Below are positions 34,030 through 43,966 of a DNA stretch of 64,000 nucleotides, piece after piece. The translations under genes and the position numbers were made by a program. This stretch comes from Chitinophagaceae bacterium (GTDB taxonomy: Bacteria > Bacteroidota > Bacteroidia > Chitinophagales > Chitinophagaceae). The notes beneath the pieces were generated by a model. It was not told the DNA's origin. It saw nothing but the letters and a program-made list of their open reading frames with translations, and made no database searches. The first letter of the stretch is position 1. Each line of letters opens with the position of its first letter. The DNA lies in contig JADJOC010000009.1 in the NCBI GenBank assembly GCA_016713965.1, positions 62,001 to 126,000 on the forward strand, given 5' to 3'.

Positions 34030-34944
34030 ATGAAAAAATTGAAACTTTTTCTTATAGCAACAAGCTTATTAGCCGTATTGACAAACCATTCCTATGCGCA
34101 AGGTTGTAGTGACGCAGGCTTTTGCACTATTAACAGCTTTAAGCCTGGTAGTACAGCCAATACAGAATCAATAAACAACCAATTTAAAATTGGCGCTTTC
34201 TTTGGCAGTGCAGATAATTCTATTTTTGTTTATGGCAACTATTTAGAATACAATAGGCAGTTAAATGAAAAATTTGGTGTTGACTTAAAATTGACGACAC
34301 TTGCTCAAAATGGGAATGGGCTTTCTGTTTTTGGACTTTCTGATGTTTTCCTAAATACAAATTATAGAGCAAACGAAAAAATCAAACTCACTTTGGGTAT
34401 GAAATTTCCATTGACAAATGCAAGTAAATCGCTTAATAATCTTCCATTACCCATGGACTACCAGGCAAGTTTAGGAACATTCGACCTAATCTTTGGAGTT
34501 GGGTATGAAATAAAGAATTTACAAATTGTTGCAGCAATCCAACAACCTTTAACGCAAAATGACAACCATTTTCTTGCCAGCAGTTATCCTGCAAACTCAA
34601 AACTATTTTCGTTCCAATCTACTAATCAATTTAAGCGAAGTGGTGATGTGCTACTGAGAGTTTCATACCCGGTTTCATTAAACCAAAAACTAACATTGAC
34701 ACCTAGTATATTGCCTATTTATCATTTGGCAAAAGACAAATACACTGATGAATTAAATATTGAAAAAGAAATTATTGGCTCCCAGGGATTGACACTGAAT
34801 GGCAATATTTATTTAGACTATAGGGTTAACAGTAAAAATACAATCCAAATTAATATGGGTATACCCTTTATGGTTAGAGATGTACGACCAGATGGCTTAA
34901 CAAGAAGTTTTATTGCAAATATTGAATATGGTATTAAATTTTAA
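34030..34944 (+). CDS. Outer-membrane beta-barrel protein of unknown function
   Basis: 304 residues from MKKLKLFLIATSLLAVLTNHSYAQ, a signal peptide. The mature protein has alternating polar and aromatic strands and ends IANIEYGIKF with a terminal phenylalanine, typical of outer-membrane barrels. An early GCSDAGFCTINSFKPG holds two cysteines. The longer frame from 34000 is rejected because it puts residues before a clean signal. Related proteins exist in Bacteroidota near metal or stress genes, but no function is assigned. Confidence 0.8.
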   Translation: MKKLKLFLIATSLLAVLTNHSYAQGCSDAGFCTINSFKPGSTANTESINNQFKIGAFFGSADNSIFVYGNYLEYNRQLNEKFGVDLKLTTLAQNGNGLSVFGLSDVFLNTNYRANEKIKLTLGMKFPLTNASKSLNNLPLPMDYQASLGTFDLIFGVGYEIKNLQIVAAIQQPLTQNDNHFLASSYPANSKLFSFQSTNQFKRSGDVLLRVSYPVSLNQKLTLTPSILPIYHLAKDKYTDELNIEKEIIGSQGLTLNGNIYLDYRVNSKNTIQINMGIPFMVRDVRPDGLTRSFIANIEYGIKF

Positions 34945-35354
34945 CTGCCACTAACATTGGTGACTGATGCACAACTATCTTTAACATAAGTCTCCAATTC
35001 ATTTGTTGGTACCCACTCACTTTATCTTTGCACAACACCAATGGCGTAAAATAACTCCGCAGGGTTCAACAAAATTGCTAAAATATTGGACTCCTATGGA
35101 GTCCGGTAGGCTTGTTTATTTTTTCTAGAAATATTTTACTCCTACGGAGTATCTAAGTAATTTTTTTGAACATTTATAATTTGCAACATTTTAAACCATA
35201 TTTTCTTTTTTCCACCCTGGTCGGTGTCCTCACCGACCGGAATACAACGAGCTAAATACTGGTCGGCGAGGACACCGACCAGGGAAAATAAAGATCCGCA
35301 AAGGTATACCGTACAAGGGAGTGACCCCGCCTTCGGACGGGGCAGGCTACAACG
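34945..35354. other. Repeat-filled gap with orphan promoter
   Basis: No gene. It contains a promoter-like TTTG (35002-35005) and TATCTTTG (35023-35030), small CTCCTATGGAG-type palindromes near 35093 and 35143, and the palindromes listed separately. Confidence 0.5.
35215..35284. repeat. Palindrome of GGTCGGTGTCCTC arms
   Basis: Arms 35215-35238 and 35261-35284 match as reverse complements at 23 of 24 positions around a 22-base spacer. Half-units recur near 31893 and 51805-51830. Confidence 0.85.
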
Positions 35355-35358
35355 ATGA
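35300..35358. repeat. Composite dispersed repeat, inverted copy
   Basis: Reverse-strand copy of the repeat at 10053-10113: GTACAAGGGAGTGACCCCGC, CGGGGCAGGCTACAACGATG. It creates a false upstream extension of the TMEM175 reading frame. Confidence 0.75.
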
Positions 35359-35423
35359 TGACCAATGAACAAAATGTTTGTATCAAAAAAATTTTCTTTT
35401 TTATATTTACAAAAACTACACTT

Positions 35424-36008
35424 ATGGGAAAAGGAAGAGTAGAAGCTTTCAGCGATGGCGTTTTGGCCATTATCATCACCATCATGGTATTGGAAATGAA
35501 AGTTCCCCATGGTACAAGTATCAACGAACTTAAGTCACTTATTCCAATATTTATAAGCTACATCCTCAGCTTTATTTATATTGGCATTTACTGGAATAAC
35601 CACCATCACATGATGCACAGTATAGAGCATGTAAATGGTAAAGTTTTATGGGCCAATATGCATTTGCTTTTCTGGCTGTCATTAATTCCTTTTGCTACCG
35701 GCTGGATGGGTGAAAACCATTTTGCTACTTTACCTGTTGCCGTATATGGCTTTGTATTATTAATGTGTGCAGTAGCTTACCATATTTTAGCCCGTTTACT
35801 TGCCCACCTGCATGGTAAAGATTCTATTATTGCTACTGCAATCGGAAAAGATAAAAAAGGCAAAGCCTCTGTAATTATTTATACAATAGCTGTATGTTTA
35901 TGTTTTATACATCCATCAATAGGCATAGCATTGTACACCATCGTAGCTGCAATATGGTTTATCCCCGACAAAAGAATTGAAAAAAAATTAGAAGAAGAAG
36001 AAAAATGA
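35424..36008 (+). CDS. TMEM175 family ion channel-like protein
   Basis: 194 residues starting MGKGRVEAFSDGVLAIIITIMVLEMK; the FSDGVLAI helix is the pore-lining signature of bacterial TMEM175 potassium channels. Further helices follow with IYWNNHHHMMH. Six membrane segments are expected. Start at 35424 is chosen over 35355 because the earlier part is repeat sequence. The stop codon TGA opens into a long palindrome. Confidence 0.88.
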   Translation: MGKGRVEAFSDGVLAIIITIMVLEMKVPHGTSINELKSLIPIFISYILSFIYIGIYWNNHHHMMHSIEHVNGKVLWANMHLLFWLSLIPFATGWMGENHFATLPVAVYGFVLLMCAVAYHILARLLAHLHGKDSIIATAIGKDKKGKASVIIYTIAVCLCFIHPSIGIALYTIVAAIWFIPDKRIEKKLEEEEK

Positions 36009-36074
36009 ATAACCGTGGAGACGGAGAGCCGCAGAGAGATAATAACACTGCGCCTCTCCGTCTCCACGGTTATT
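36008..36074. repeat. CCGTGGAGACGGAGAG palindrome between converging genes
   Basis: Arms 36008-36034 and 36048-36074 match at 26 of 27 positions. The left arm begins at the last base of the TMEM175 stop codon and the right arm ends 2 bases before the DUF2911 stop. It probably acts as a shared terminator. Confidence 0.85.
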
Positions 36075-36075
36075 C

Positions 36076-37187
36076 TTAATTAATATCTTTCCCTTCTGCA
36101 AGCATTTTCACAAAACCTTCCACGGCCTCTTTATTAACTTTATCAGGTGCCTGCGGCTGTGCCAGCTTTGCATATTTTAAAGCATTTTTAAAATCTCCGT
36201 TGGCGGAGTAGCCCTGGCCAGCCCCACATTAGTGGTAAAAATATTAGGATTTTTTTGCGCATTTAATTTAAATGCTTCCAAAGCCAAAACTGCTTTTTTA
36301 CTTTTTAATAATTGCCGGCCGTAATTGTGCAGTTCCTGCATGGTAGCCAAAGGCATGGCTGCTTTCATCAATTCATCTGCTTCTGTGGTTTTGTTTAATT
36401 TATTTAACACCGCAGCTTTTGTGCTTAAAGTTTTAAAGTTTTTTTGTCCTACAAATACCCCGTTAATAGCATAATCACTCCATTGCAATGCTTCATCCAG
36501 GTTAGTGTTGCGCTCTATACAAAAATTTATAGCCTGTACCATGGCATCAGTATTAAACCCTTCATTATTTCTCAGTTGACGCCTGAAGCTTTCTATTTGT
36601 GTTTTTACATAATCCACTTCCACCTTAAAAGGAATTTTTATTTTTTCCCAGAGCAATGCTACCGTTGCAGCATTTTCCGTTTGGTCCATAAACTCATACT
36701 TTAACCTTTCAACACTTTCGTTTAATGGAACTGTTTTTACATCTATCCTTAATGCATCTTCTTTTTCATTATAAAAATAAGAACCCCAAGAGGTGGAATT
36801 ATTACTGAAAATAAGTGTAGCGCTTCCCTCTCCCATTGCAATAAAAAAACCATACTTGCCTGCTTTTAAAGGTTTGCCTTCAATCATTACATCCGTGCTA
36901 AAAGTGAAAGTGGTATTTTCATTAGCACCTGCACGCCATGGTGCAGCTTTGCTGGTGCCAAATCCCAGGTCTGCAAATCCTTTATGTACCAGCTCTCCCC
37001 ATATTTTTCCTTCTCTGCCATTTACGGCTGGCCTGTCATAATGAATTGTTACATCGGTAATGCCAATTTGTTCGGTAACGGAAGCTCTTTTATTACCTCC
37101 GTTTGCAGCAGTAAGCAAAGCTTGTGCAAAAGAAAAATTAAATGACAATAATGCAATAAAAAAAGTAAAAAGTATTTTATGTTTCAT
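36076..37187 (-). pseudogene. Secreted DUF2911 protein with tetratrico-like tail, one-base frameshift
   Basis: Signal peptide (residues 1-21), then the DUF2911 domain: VTIHYDRPAVNGREGKIWG, PWRAGANENTTFTFSTDV, GKYGFFIAMGE. The C-terminal third is helical repeat-like. The frame stops at 36177, but one base change near 36226 restores GYSANGDFKNALKYAKLAQ and an end at 36076 (about 370 residues), matching family length. Role unknown; periplasmic. Confidence 0.85.
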
Positions 37188-37300
37188 AGCAGTTGATTTT
37201 TATTGTTAAATATAAATGCTGGTTGTAAAATATATTATTTGATAATGATGAACGGCAATATTTTTTTGTAAGATTTTTTGTAATGAATACCCGGCAAATT

Positions 37301-38185
37301 TTAAATATATTTTTTAAGCTGCTCCGCAAACATTACAGGATTTTCCAACTCCGGGAAATGCCCTTCATTTTCAAATAAAACACTTGTGCATTTTTTAAAA
37401 TATTGCTGCACGGTTTTTTTATCCGTTTTTCTATGGGTGCGGTCTTTTTCGCCCCAGATTATTAAAACTTCCTGTTCAATTTTTTCTGAACCATTATAAA
37501 GTGAACCGCCCAAAAAGCCCTGGAAAGCTGAAGCGAGGCAGTAAGCAGCACCTTGTGCAAGTGTATGATTGCAAATGCATAAATACTTATCATCATACTT
37601 ATCTTTGGGCAATGCAATTTTATACCAGTGCTTAGCTACAGTTTTTTTAAATGATTGCATTAATAACTGGCCGATAACCGGTGTGCCTATCAGTCCTTTA
37701 AAATCCACCCGTTTTGCCCATTGCTTTTGTTGCTCCCATGAAGGTGTTTGCACGGAAATTATCTTGTCAATTAAATCCGGTCTTGTTTTTGCCATCTCAA
37801 AAGCTATAAAACCAGCAACGCAGGGAAAGCATACCAAACAGTTTTTAAGCGCTAATGCATCAAAAAAATCAATAACAATTTGTACAGCTTCATTTAATGT
37901 AAATGAAAAATTCTTTTGCGTGGGAATAGAAAAACCAAAGCCGGGTAATTCCAATATAATGACATTAAAGTCGTCTTTTAATAAATTATACAATTCATCA
38001 TAATGCTCAATGGTATTTGGCGCATCAGGAATAAATACAATATTACGGCTTCCGTTTCCACTGATTTTATATCGGATAACCGCACCCGGGAGCTCAATAA
38101 ACCGGGTATTACCGGCAAATTTTTTTGCCAGGACTTTTCTCCTCTTTTTTACCAGCGAATACGTATCTATCCATGTACCTTTCAT
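37301..38185 (-). CDS. Alpha/beta hydrolase with apparent cysteine nucleophile
   Basis: 294 residues. Alpha/beta-hydrolase fold: LELPGFGFS (oxyanion side), nucleophile elbow FPCVAG with C122 where most enzymes have serine, acid D248 in WGEKDRTH and base H276 in NEGHFPEL. A Cys-Asp-His triad occurs in dienelactone hydrolase-type enzymes. No signal peptide, so cytoplasmic. It is divergent from the B12-dependent radical SAM gene, with 87 bases between the starts, suggesting shared regulation. Substrate unknown. Confidence 0.8.
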   Translation of the reverse strand: MKGTWIDTYSLVKKRRKVLAKKFAGNTRFIELPGAVIRYKISGNGSRNIVFIPDAPNTIEHYDELYNLLKDDFNVIILELPGFGFSIPTQKNFSFTLNEAVQIVIDFFDALALKNCLVCFPCVAGFIAFEMAKTRPDLIDKIISVQTPSWEQQKQWAKRVDFKGLIGTPVIGQLLMQSFKKTVAKHWYKIALPKDKYDDKYLCICNHTLAQGAAYCLASAFQGFLGGSLYNGSEKIEQEVLIIWGEKDRTHRKTDKKTVQQYFKKCTSVLFENEGHFPELENPVMFAEQLKKYI

Positions 38186-38272
38186 TGGGAATATTTATAG
38201 CGGATTAATATTTGATAAAACTAAAGTTAATATTTAATTAATTAGAAATATTTTTGCTGTAAATTATTTAAT

Positions 38273-40466
38273 GTGAGTGCTCCTGTATTTTTGATAACGC
38301 CACCTTTTACGCAGTTAAATACACCGTATCCGGCTACCGCATATTTAAAGGGTTTCTTAAATACCAAAGGCATAACTTCTTTCCAGGCTGATCTTGGTAT
38401 TGAAGTAACATTGGAGCTATTTTCTAAAAAAGGGCTGACAGCATTATTTGGCCAGGCCAATGCTACCACTATTTTATCAGCCAATACAAAAAGGATTTTT
38501 AGTTTACAAAATGATTATATAAATACTATTGATGCTGTTATAAATTTTTTACAAGGCAATAATTCTACCCTCGCACATTTAATTTGCAAAAGGGGCTTTT
38601 TACCGGAAGCCGGCCGCTTTGCACAACTGGATGATTTAAAATGGGCTTTTGGCAATATGGGCACACAGGATAAAGCCAAACACCTGGCCACGATGTACCT
38701 GGAAGATTTATCAGATTTTATTAAAGAATGTATTGACGAGCATTTTGGCTTTAGCAGGTATGCGGAAAGGTTAGGAAGGTCTGCCAATAGCTTTGATGAG
38801 CTGTATGAAGCTTTACAAAAAGAGTATACTTTTATTGATAAAATATTAATTGAAGTTTTAAAAATAAAATAGCAGTTATACAACCAAAGCTGGTAGCCAT
38901 TTCTGTTCCTTTTCCCGGCAATTTATATACAGCGTTGCGCTGCGGGCAATGGATCAAAAAAATTTACCCGGATATCAAAATAGCCATGGGTGGTGGCTTT
39001 GCCAATACCGAACTGCGTTCTTTATCAGATGTACGGGTTTTTGAATTTTTTGATTTTATTTGCCTGGATGATGGCGAAGCACCTTTGGAAAATTTGGTGC
39101 ATTTTATAGAAGGAACAAAAACAATTGATGACCTTAAACGGACTTTTACATTAATTGATGGCAAAGTAACGTTTATTAATAACGCAGTTTGTACAGATTA
39201 CAAACAGGGGCAAGTGGGTACACCTGATTACAGCGATTTTTTTTTGGATAAATATATCTCTGCCATAGAAATAATTAACCCCATGCACAGCCTTTGGGGT
39301 GATGGCCGGTGGAACAAACTAACAATGGCGCATGGTTGCTATTGGGGTAAATGTACTTTTGCGATATTTCATTAGACTATATAAAAAATTATGAGCCCGT
39401 TACTGCACAATTGCTGTGCGACCGCATGGAAGAAATGGTCATACAAACCGGGCAAACGGGTTTCCATTTTGTAGATGAAGCTGCCCCCCCGGCTTTAATG
39501 CGTGAACTGGCTTTGGAAATTATAAGAAGAAAAATCATTGTAAGCTGGTGGACGAATATCCGCTTTGAAAAAAGCTTTACCCGTGACCTGTGCCTGCTAC
39601 TTAAAGCTTCAGGCTGTATTGGTGTTTCCGGCGGGCTGGAGGTAGCCTCCGACCGTTTGCTGGCATTAATCGAAAAAGGGATAACGGTAGCGCAGGTGGC
39701 AAGGGTAAATAAAAATTTTACCGAAGCCGGTATCATGGTACATGCTTACTTAATGTATGGCTTTCCTACACAAACCGCACAGGAAACTATTGACTCATTG
39801 GAAATGGTAAGGCAATTGTTTGAAGCAGGTGTTTTACAATCGGCATTCTGGCACCAGTTTACCATGACTGCACATAGCCCCGTAGGCTTAAACCCCGAAA
39901 AATATAAAGTTAAAAAACTAACTGAAGCTACAGGCACATTTGCCAATAATGATATTGTGCATGAGGATCCAACAGGTGCAGATCATGATGCTTTCAGCTT
40001 TGGGCTAAAAAAATCCCTGCTCAATTTTATGCATGGAAATTGCCTGGATTATTCTTTAAACAAATGGTTTGATTTTAAAGTACCAAAAACTACTGTACCA
40101 TCGCATTATATTGCCGATATTTTATCGCAGGAAGAGTATATTATGCATAAACCCACAGCAAAAAATTATTTGGCTGGGGAATACACCAGTAGTAGAAAAA
40201 TTTACCAAATCAAAAAGGGTAGTCAATGGGAAATGATGTCTTTAACTTTTGAAACGAAAACTGAAACTATTACAATAAATGTGGATCAGCAAAAAGGCGA
40301 ATGGCTGGAAAAAATGGTAACACAATTATCAATTTATAACAATAAAGGATATACGCTAAAAGATGTTAAAGAGAGTTACGAAGCTGCAGGCCTGGAAGAC
40401 TTTGAGCTTTTTTGGGATAATAAACCTGTAAGCACACTATATAAAGCCGGGTTGTTAAAATTATAA
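38273..40466 (+). pseudogene. B12-binding radical SAM protein, two one-base frameshifts
   Basis: Three reading frames join into one protein of about 730 residues. The N-terminal region begins with PVFLITPPFTQLNTPYPA; the middle (IAMGGGFANTELRS) is the cobalamin-binding domain; the radical SAM cluster motif is CYWGKCTFC near 39340-39366. Lesions: an A-run near 38867 one base short, and the TTTT at 39357 one base short, exactly in the cluster motif. C-terminal part includes GGLEVASDRLLALIEKG and YLMYGFPTQT. Substrate unknown. All lesions are in homopolymers and are probably read errors. Confidence 0.85.
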
Positions 40467-40488
40467 ATAAAAATAAATAAACTATTAA

Positions 40489-41409
40489 ATGAAAAATATA
40501 TTTTGGATAAATTTAGCAATGCTTTTTCTCATACCGGATCTCCGTGCAGGTAGTTATGCAGATACAGCTATAATTAAAACACATCTTACTACAATTACCA
40601 AAAATAACGGTTATAGAACCCATGATAATATTGCATTATTAAATAGCACTGCCGAATATATTTATAATGAATTTAAGCAACATGCAGATACAGTTTATTA
40701 CCAGGAATATTCTGCCAATGGCCAGGTGTATAAAAATGTAATTTGTTCCTTTGGGATTAAAAATTCTAAAAGTATTATTGTAGGCGCTCATTATGATGTT
40801 TGTGATAAACAGGAAGGTGCAGATGATAATGCAAGCGGTATAGTCGGTTTATTGGAGCTTTCACGGCTTTTAAAAAACAAAAAGCTTAACTATAAAATTG
40901 ATTTAGTGGCCTTTACCTTAGAAGAACCTCCGTATTTCAGAACTAAATTAATGGGAAGTTATATCCATGCCAAATCTTTAATTGATAATAAAACCAATGT
41001 TCATGGAATGATATCATTGGAAATGATAGGATATTTTAAAGATGCAAAAAAAACTCAAACATATCCGCTGGGCATTTTAAAAGTACTGTATGGCAGCAGG
41101 GGAAATTATATTACTTTGGTGAAGAAATTTGGTGCAGGAAACTTTGTCAGGCAATTTGCAAAGCAGTTTAAAAAAACAAAATTCATAAAAACAAAAAAAT
41201 TTACGGGGCCGGCATATCTGCCCGGGATTGATTTTTCGGATCATTTAAACTATTGGTTATTTGGAATTAATGCCCTTATGATCACTGATACCTCTTTTTA
41301 CCGTAATAAAAATTATCATGAAACTACAGACACTTTAGAAACTTTGGATATAGGAAGAATGGCTAAAGTTATTGACGGGGTTTTTGAAGCATTACTAAAT
41401 TTAAAATAG
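40489..41409 (+). CDS. Secreted M28 family zinc aminopeptidase
   Basis: 306 residues with a signal peptide (1-21). M28 signature segments in order: GAHYDVCDKQEGADDNASG with zinc ligands H and D, LEEPPYF with the expected glutamates, LEMIGYF, and the C-terminal YHETTDTLE with the last histidine. Releases N-terminal residues from peptides outside the cytoplasm. It starts 22 bases after the radical SAM gene and is followed directly by the VOC gene, so co-transcription is possible. Confidence 0.9.
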   Translation: MKNIFWINLAMLFLIPDLRAGSYADTAIIKTHLTTITKNNGYRTHDNIALLNSTAEYIYNEFKQHADTVYYQEYSANGQVYKNVICSFGIKNSKSIIVGAHYDVCDKQEGADDNASGIVGLLELSRLLKNKKLNYKIDLVAFTLEEPPYFRTKLMGSYIHAKSLIDNKTNVHGMISLEMIGYFKDAKKTQTYPLGILKVLYGSRGNYITLVKKFGAGNFVRQFAKQFKKTKFIKTKKFTGPAYLPGIDFSDHLNYWLFGINALMITDTSFYRNKNYHETTDTLETLDIGRMAKVIDGVFEALLNLK

Positions 41410-41411
41410 TT

Positions 41412-41807
41412 ATGTTAGAAATAAATAAAGTCCATCATATTGCAATTATCTGTTCTGATTATCAACAATCAAAACACTTTTATTGTACTGTTTTAGGACT
41501 TACTGTGATCAGGGAAATATACAGAAAAGAAAGGGAGTCTTATAAACTCGATCTTGATCTTGCGCTTAATGGTGAATATATTATAGAACTTTTTTCTTTT
41601 CCTGATCCGCCGCAGCGTTTGTCCGGGCCGGAAGCCACCGGGCTAAGGCACCTGGCATTTGAAGTAAATGATATTGATAAATCAATTAAAATATTAGAAG
41701 AAAAAGGAATTATAACAGAACCAGTCAGGACAGACGAACACACGGGAAAACGATTTACCTTTATTTTTGATCCTGATAATTTACCGATAGAATTATACGA
41801 AAAATAA
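41412..41807 (+). CDS. VOC family protein, SMU1112c/YaeR type
   Basis: 131 residues with two beta-alpha-beta-beta-beta modules. HHIAIICSDYQQSKHFYCTVLGL and GLRHLAFEVNDIDKS give the metal-binding histidines, and the final IELYEK a glutamate, as in YaeR-like glyoxalase-fold metalloproteins. True function is not settled for this group. It starts 2 bases after the M28 peptidase stop and lies 17 bases before the CtlX-like gene, so it is part of a run of same-direction genes. Confidence 0.88.
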   Translation: MLEINKVHHIAIICSDYQQSKHFYCTVLGLTVIREIYRKERESYKLDLDLALNGEYIIELFSFPDPPQRLSGPEATGLRHLAFEVNDIDKSIKILEEKGIITEPVRTDEHTGKRFTFIFDPDNLPIELYEK

Positions 41808-41824
41808 GATTATTATAAAAACTC

Positions 41825-42748
41825 ATGCAACAATCAACTTCAAATATTTTATTGGTAAGGCCATCAAATTTTATTTTTAATGCTGAAACAGCTGTTTCCA
41901 ATTCATTTCAAAATGATCTTACTAACCACAACGCAGTAACAATTAGTAAAAAAGCATTGGATGAATTTGAAAATTTTGCAACAATGCTACAAGAAAAAGG
42001 TATAAATGTTTTTATTATTAACGATACTGAATTTCCTCAAAAACCTGATGCCATTTTCCCTAACAATTGGGTAAGTTTTCATGCTGATGGAACAATTATT
42101 TTGTATCCTATGCATGCACCTAACAGGCGTAATGAAAGACGAAATGATATCATTGATGAAATAAAAGAAAAATTTACAGTAAATAATGTAATTGATTTAT
42201 CAGGCCATGAAAAAGAAAACAAATTTTTAGAAGGTACGGGAAGCATTATTTTTGACCACATCAATAAGTTGGCTTATGCCTGCATTTCTCCAAGAACAGA
42301 CAAGGATTTATTTATTAAAGTAGCAGATCTGCTGAAATATAAACCGGTTTATTTTTACTCTTATGATAAAAAAGGTAAAGAAATTTATCATACAAATGTG
42401 ATGATGTGTATTGCTGAAAACTTTGCAGTAATTTGCCTGGAAAGTATCAGCAATGAAGATGAAAAAAAAGCTGTAATTAAATCTTTTACCGAAACCCGTC
42501 ACCAAATTATTGATATAAATTTTGAGCAGATGAACCATTTTGCAGGCAATATGCTTGCTTTAAAAACCAGTCACAATAAAGATATTCTTGCATTATCGCA
42601 AAGTGCATTTAATATTTTAACCAGAGTTCAAACAAAAGCAATTGAAAAGTTTTGTGAAATGGTGCCGCTTCCCATTCATACTATTGAAACTGTTGGAGGC
42701 GGCAGCGCAAGGTGTATGATTGCGGAAATTTTTTTACCCAGAAAATAA
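41825..42748 (+). CDS. Amidinotransferase-fold hydrolase, CtlX-like (citrulline/arginine)
   Basis: 307 residues of the arginine deiminase superfamily. Seen: PDAIFPNNWVSFH, EGTGSIIFDH, YHTNVMMCI with the catalytic histidine and GGGSARCMIAEI with the nucleophile C297. This matches CtlX, described as a citrulline hydrolase giving ornithine, and dimethylarginine-hydrolase relatives. Cytoplasmic. Close neighbours on the other strand include DUF1989 and a GntA-like haem hydroxylase, which also handle arginine or guanidine compounds in known systems, so a shared pathway is a fair inference. Confidence 0.88.
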   Translation: MQQSTSNILLVRPSNFIFNAETAVSNSFQNDLTNHNAVTISKKALDEFENFATMLQEKGINVFIINDTEFPQKPDAIFPNNWVSFHADGTIILYPMHAPNRRNERRNDIIDEIKEKFTVNNVIDLSGHEKENKFLEGTGSIIFDHINKLAYACISPRTDKDLFIKVADLLKYKPVYFYSYDKKGKEIYHTNVMMCIAENFAVICLESISNEDEKKAVIKSFTETRHQIIDINFEQMNHFAGNMLALKTSHNKDILALSQSAFNILTRVQTKAIEKFCEMVPLPIHTIETVGGGSARCMIAEIFLPRK

Positions 42749-42753
42749 TACTG

Positions 42754-43387
42754 ATGATTCAATTAAAAGGAACTGCAAAATATTTTTGTTAATAATAGCT
42801 TTCTGGGCTGGTTTGCATTAATAGCACAATTCTATACTCTTGCCAAAAGCAGGAATATATCACTCGGAGAAGTTATAATTTTTTATTTAAGCTTTTTTAC
42901 TATTCTTACAAATTTAACAGTCGCTATTTGCACAACATTAATTTTGATAAAATCGGGAAATTTTTTTACAAAACCTTCCACAATTACAGCTATTGCTGTT
43001 TATATCTTTATCGTAGGGGCTGTTTATAATTTTATACTAAGACCTTTGTGGAACCCTGTAGGCCTCCAAAAGCTGGTGGATGAATTACTGCATTCAGTTA
43101 TTCCAGGTATGTTTTTAATATTTTGGTTGATGTTTGTTCCCAAAAATAACCTAAAATGGAAAAATACTTTTTCATGGCAAATTTTTCCTTTTACATATAT
43201 GGTGTACATTATTGTCAGGGGAGAAATAACAAATCAATATCCTTATCCATTTATTGATGTAAGTAAACTGGGTTATGCAACAGCTCTTACGAATGCATCA
43301 TGGTTATGCATAGTATTTATGGTATTTTCAGTAATATTAATTGCAGGTGCAAAAGCATTGAGTGACAAAAAAAAAATTGTTAAATAA
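42754..43387 (+). pseudogene. Pr6Pr family membrane protein, one-base frameshift
   Basis: Starts with ATG at 42754 (MIQLKGTAK); one extra A near 42780 joins it to IFVNNSFLGWFALIAQFYTLAK and on through six membrane segments to 43387. Signature parts: FTILTNLTVAICTT, LLHSVIPGMFLIFWLMFVPK, FPFTYMVYIIVRGE and YPYPFIDVSKLGY. About 211 residues. The read frame alone would start from a TTG at 42944 and lack two helices. Pr6Pr proteins are of unknown function. Confidence 0.82.
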
Positions 43388-43966
43388 TTTCATAACCAAT
43401 AGGCTTAAACGAATAATTATTCGACATTTCTGCCGAGCAGGCAGTAAGTCCCACAATTAAATCCATTTTTGCTTCAATAACTATGTAATCCCCCGCCTTG
43501 CTTTTGGGCGGCAATACCGCCACTTTTCCGGTGCCGCCATCTACAGTAACATGCATAAAAATATTAAAGCTGATAGGGATTTCATCCGGGCCAATGCCAT
43601 ATTCTTTTAAAGCTGCATGCAAATTACCAAAACATCCACGGTGTGGTTGCTCATGCCCATAAACTATTTTAAAAGTTTCTGCGCTGCAAGGCGTTAATAG
43701 AAAATCATGTCGGCCAACGGTATCTTCAATAATTTCAAACATTACATTGCTACGGTTGGAATAAAAAGGATGACCTGTAGTTAGGAAAATAGTTTCAGCA
43801 TAATCTATCGTACGACCAGACGACAGGTATTCTGCTTTATCATGCAAATTGTAACATACAAAATCCGACACCTGCTCGCCTTTGATATCTATTATTTTTA
43901 ACTGTTGACCTTTTTTAATATAAAAGCTACACCGCTACGTGGTGGAATTATTTGTATTGTCTGCAT
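43380..43966 (-). pseudogene. DUF1989 (urea carboxylase-associated family) protein, one-base frameshift
   Basis: From ATG at 43966 the frame reads MQTIQIIPPRSGVAFILK; one missing A near 43915 restores GQQLKIIDIKGEQVSDFVCYN and continues to 43380 (about 196 residues). Family marks: GHPFYSNRSNVMFEIIEDTVGRHD, GCFGNL, PISFNIFMHV, and KAGDYIVIEAKMDLIVGLTACS. The start overlaps the preceding GntA-like gene by 32 bases, so they are translationally linked. DUF1989 proteins occur with urea, guanidine and arginine genes; activity is unproven. Confidence 0.85.
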
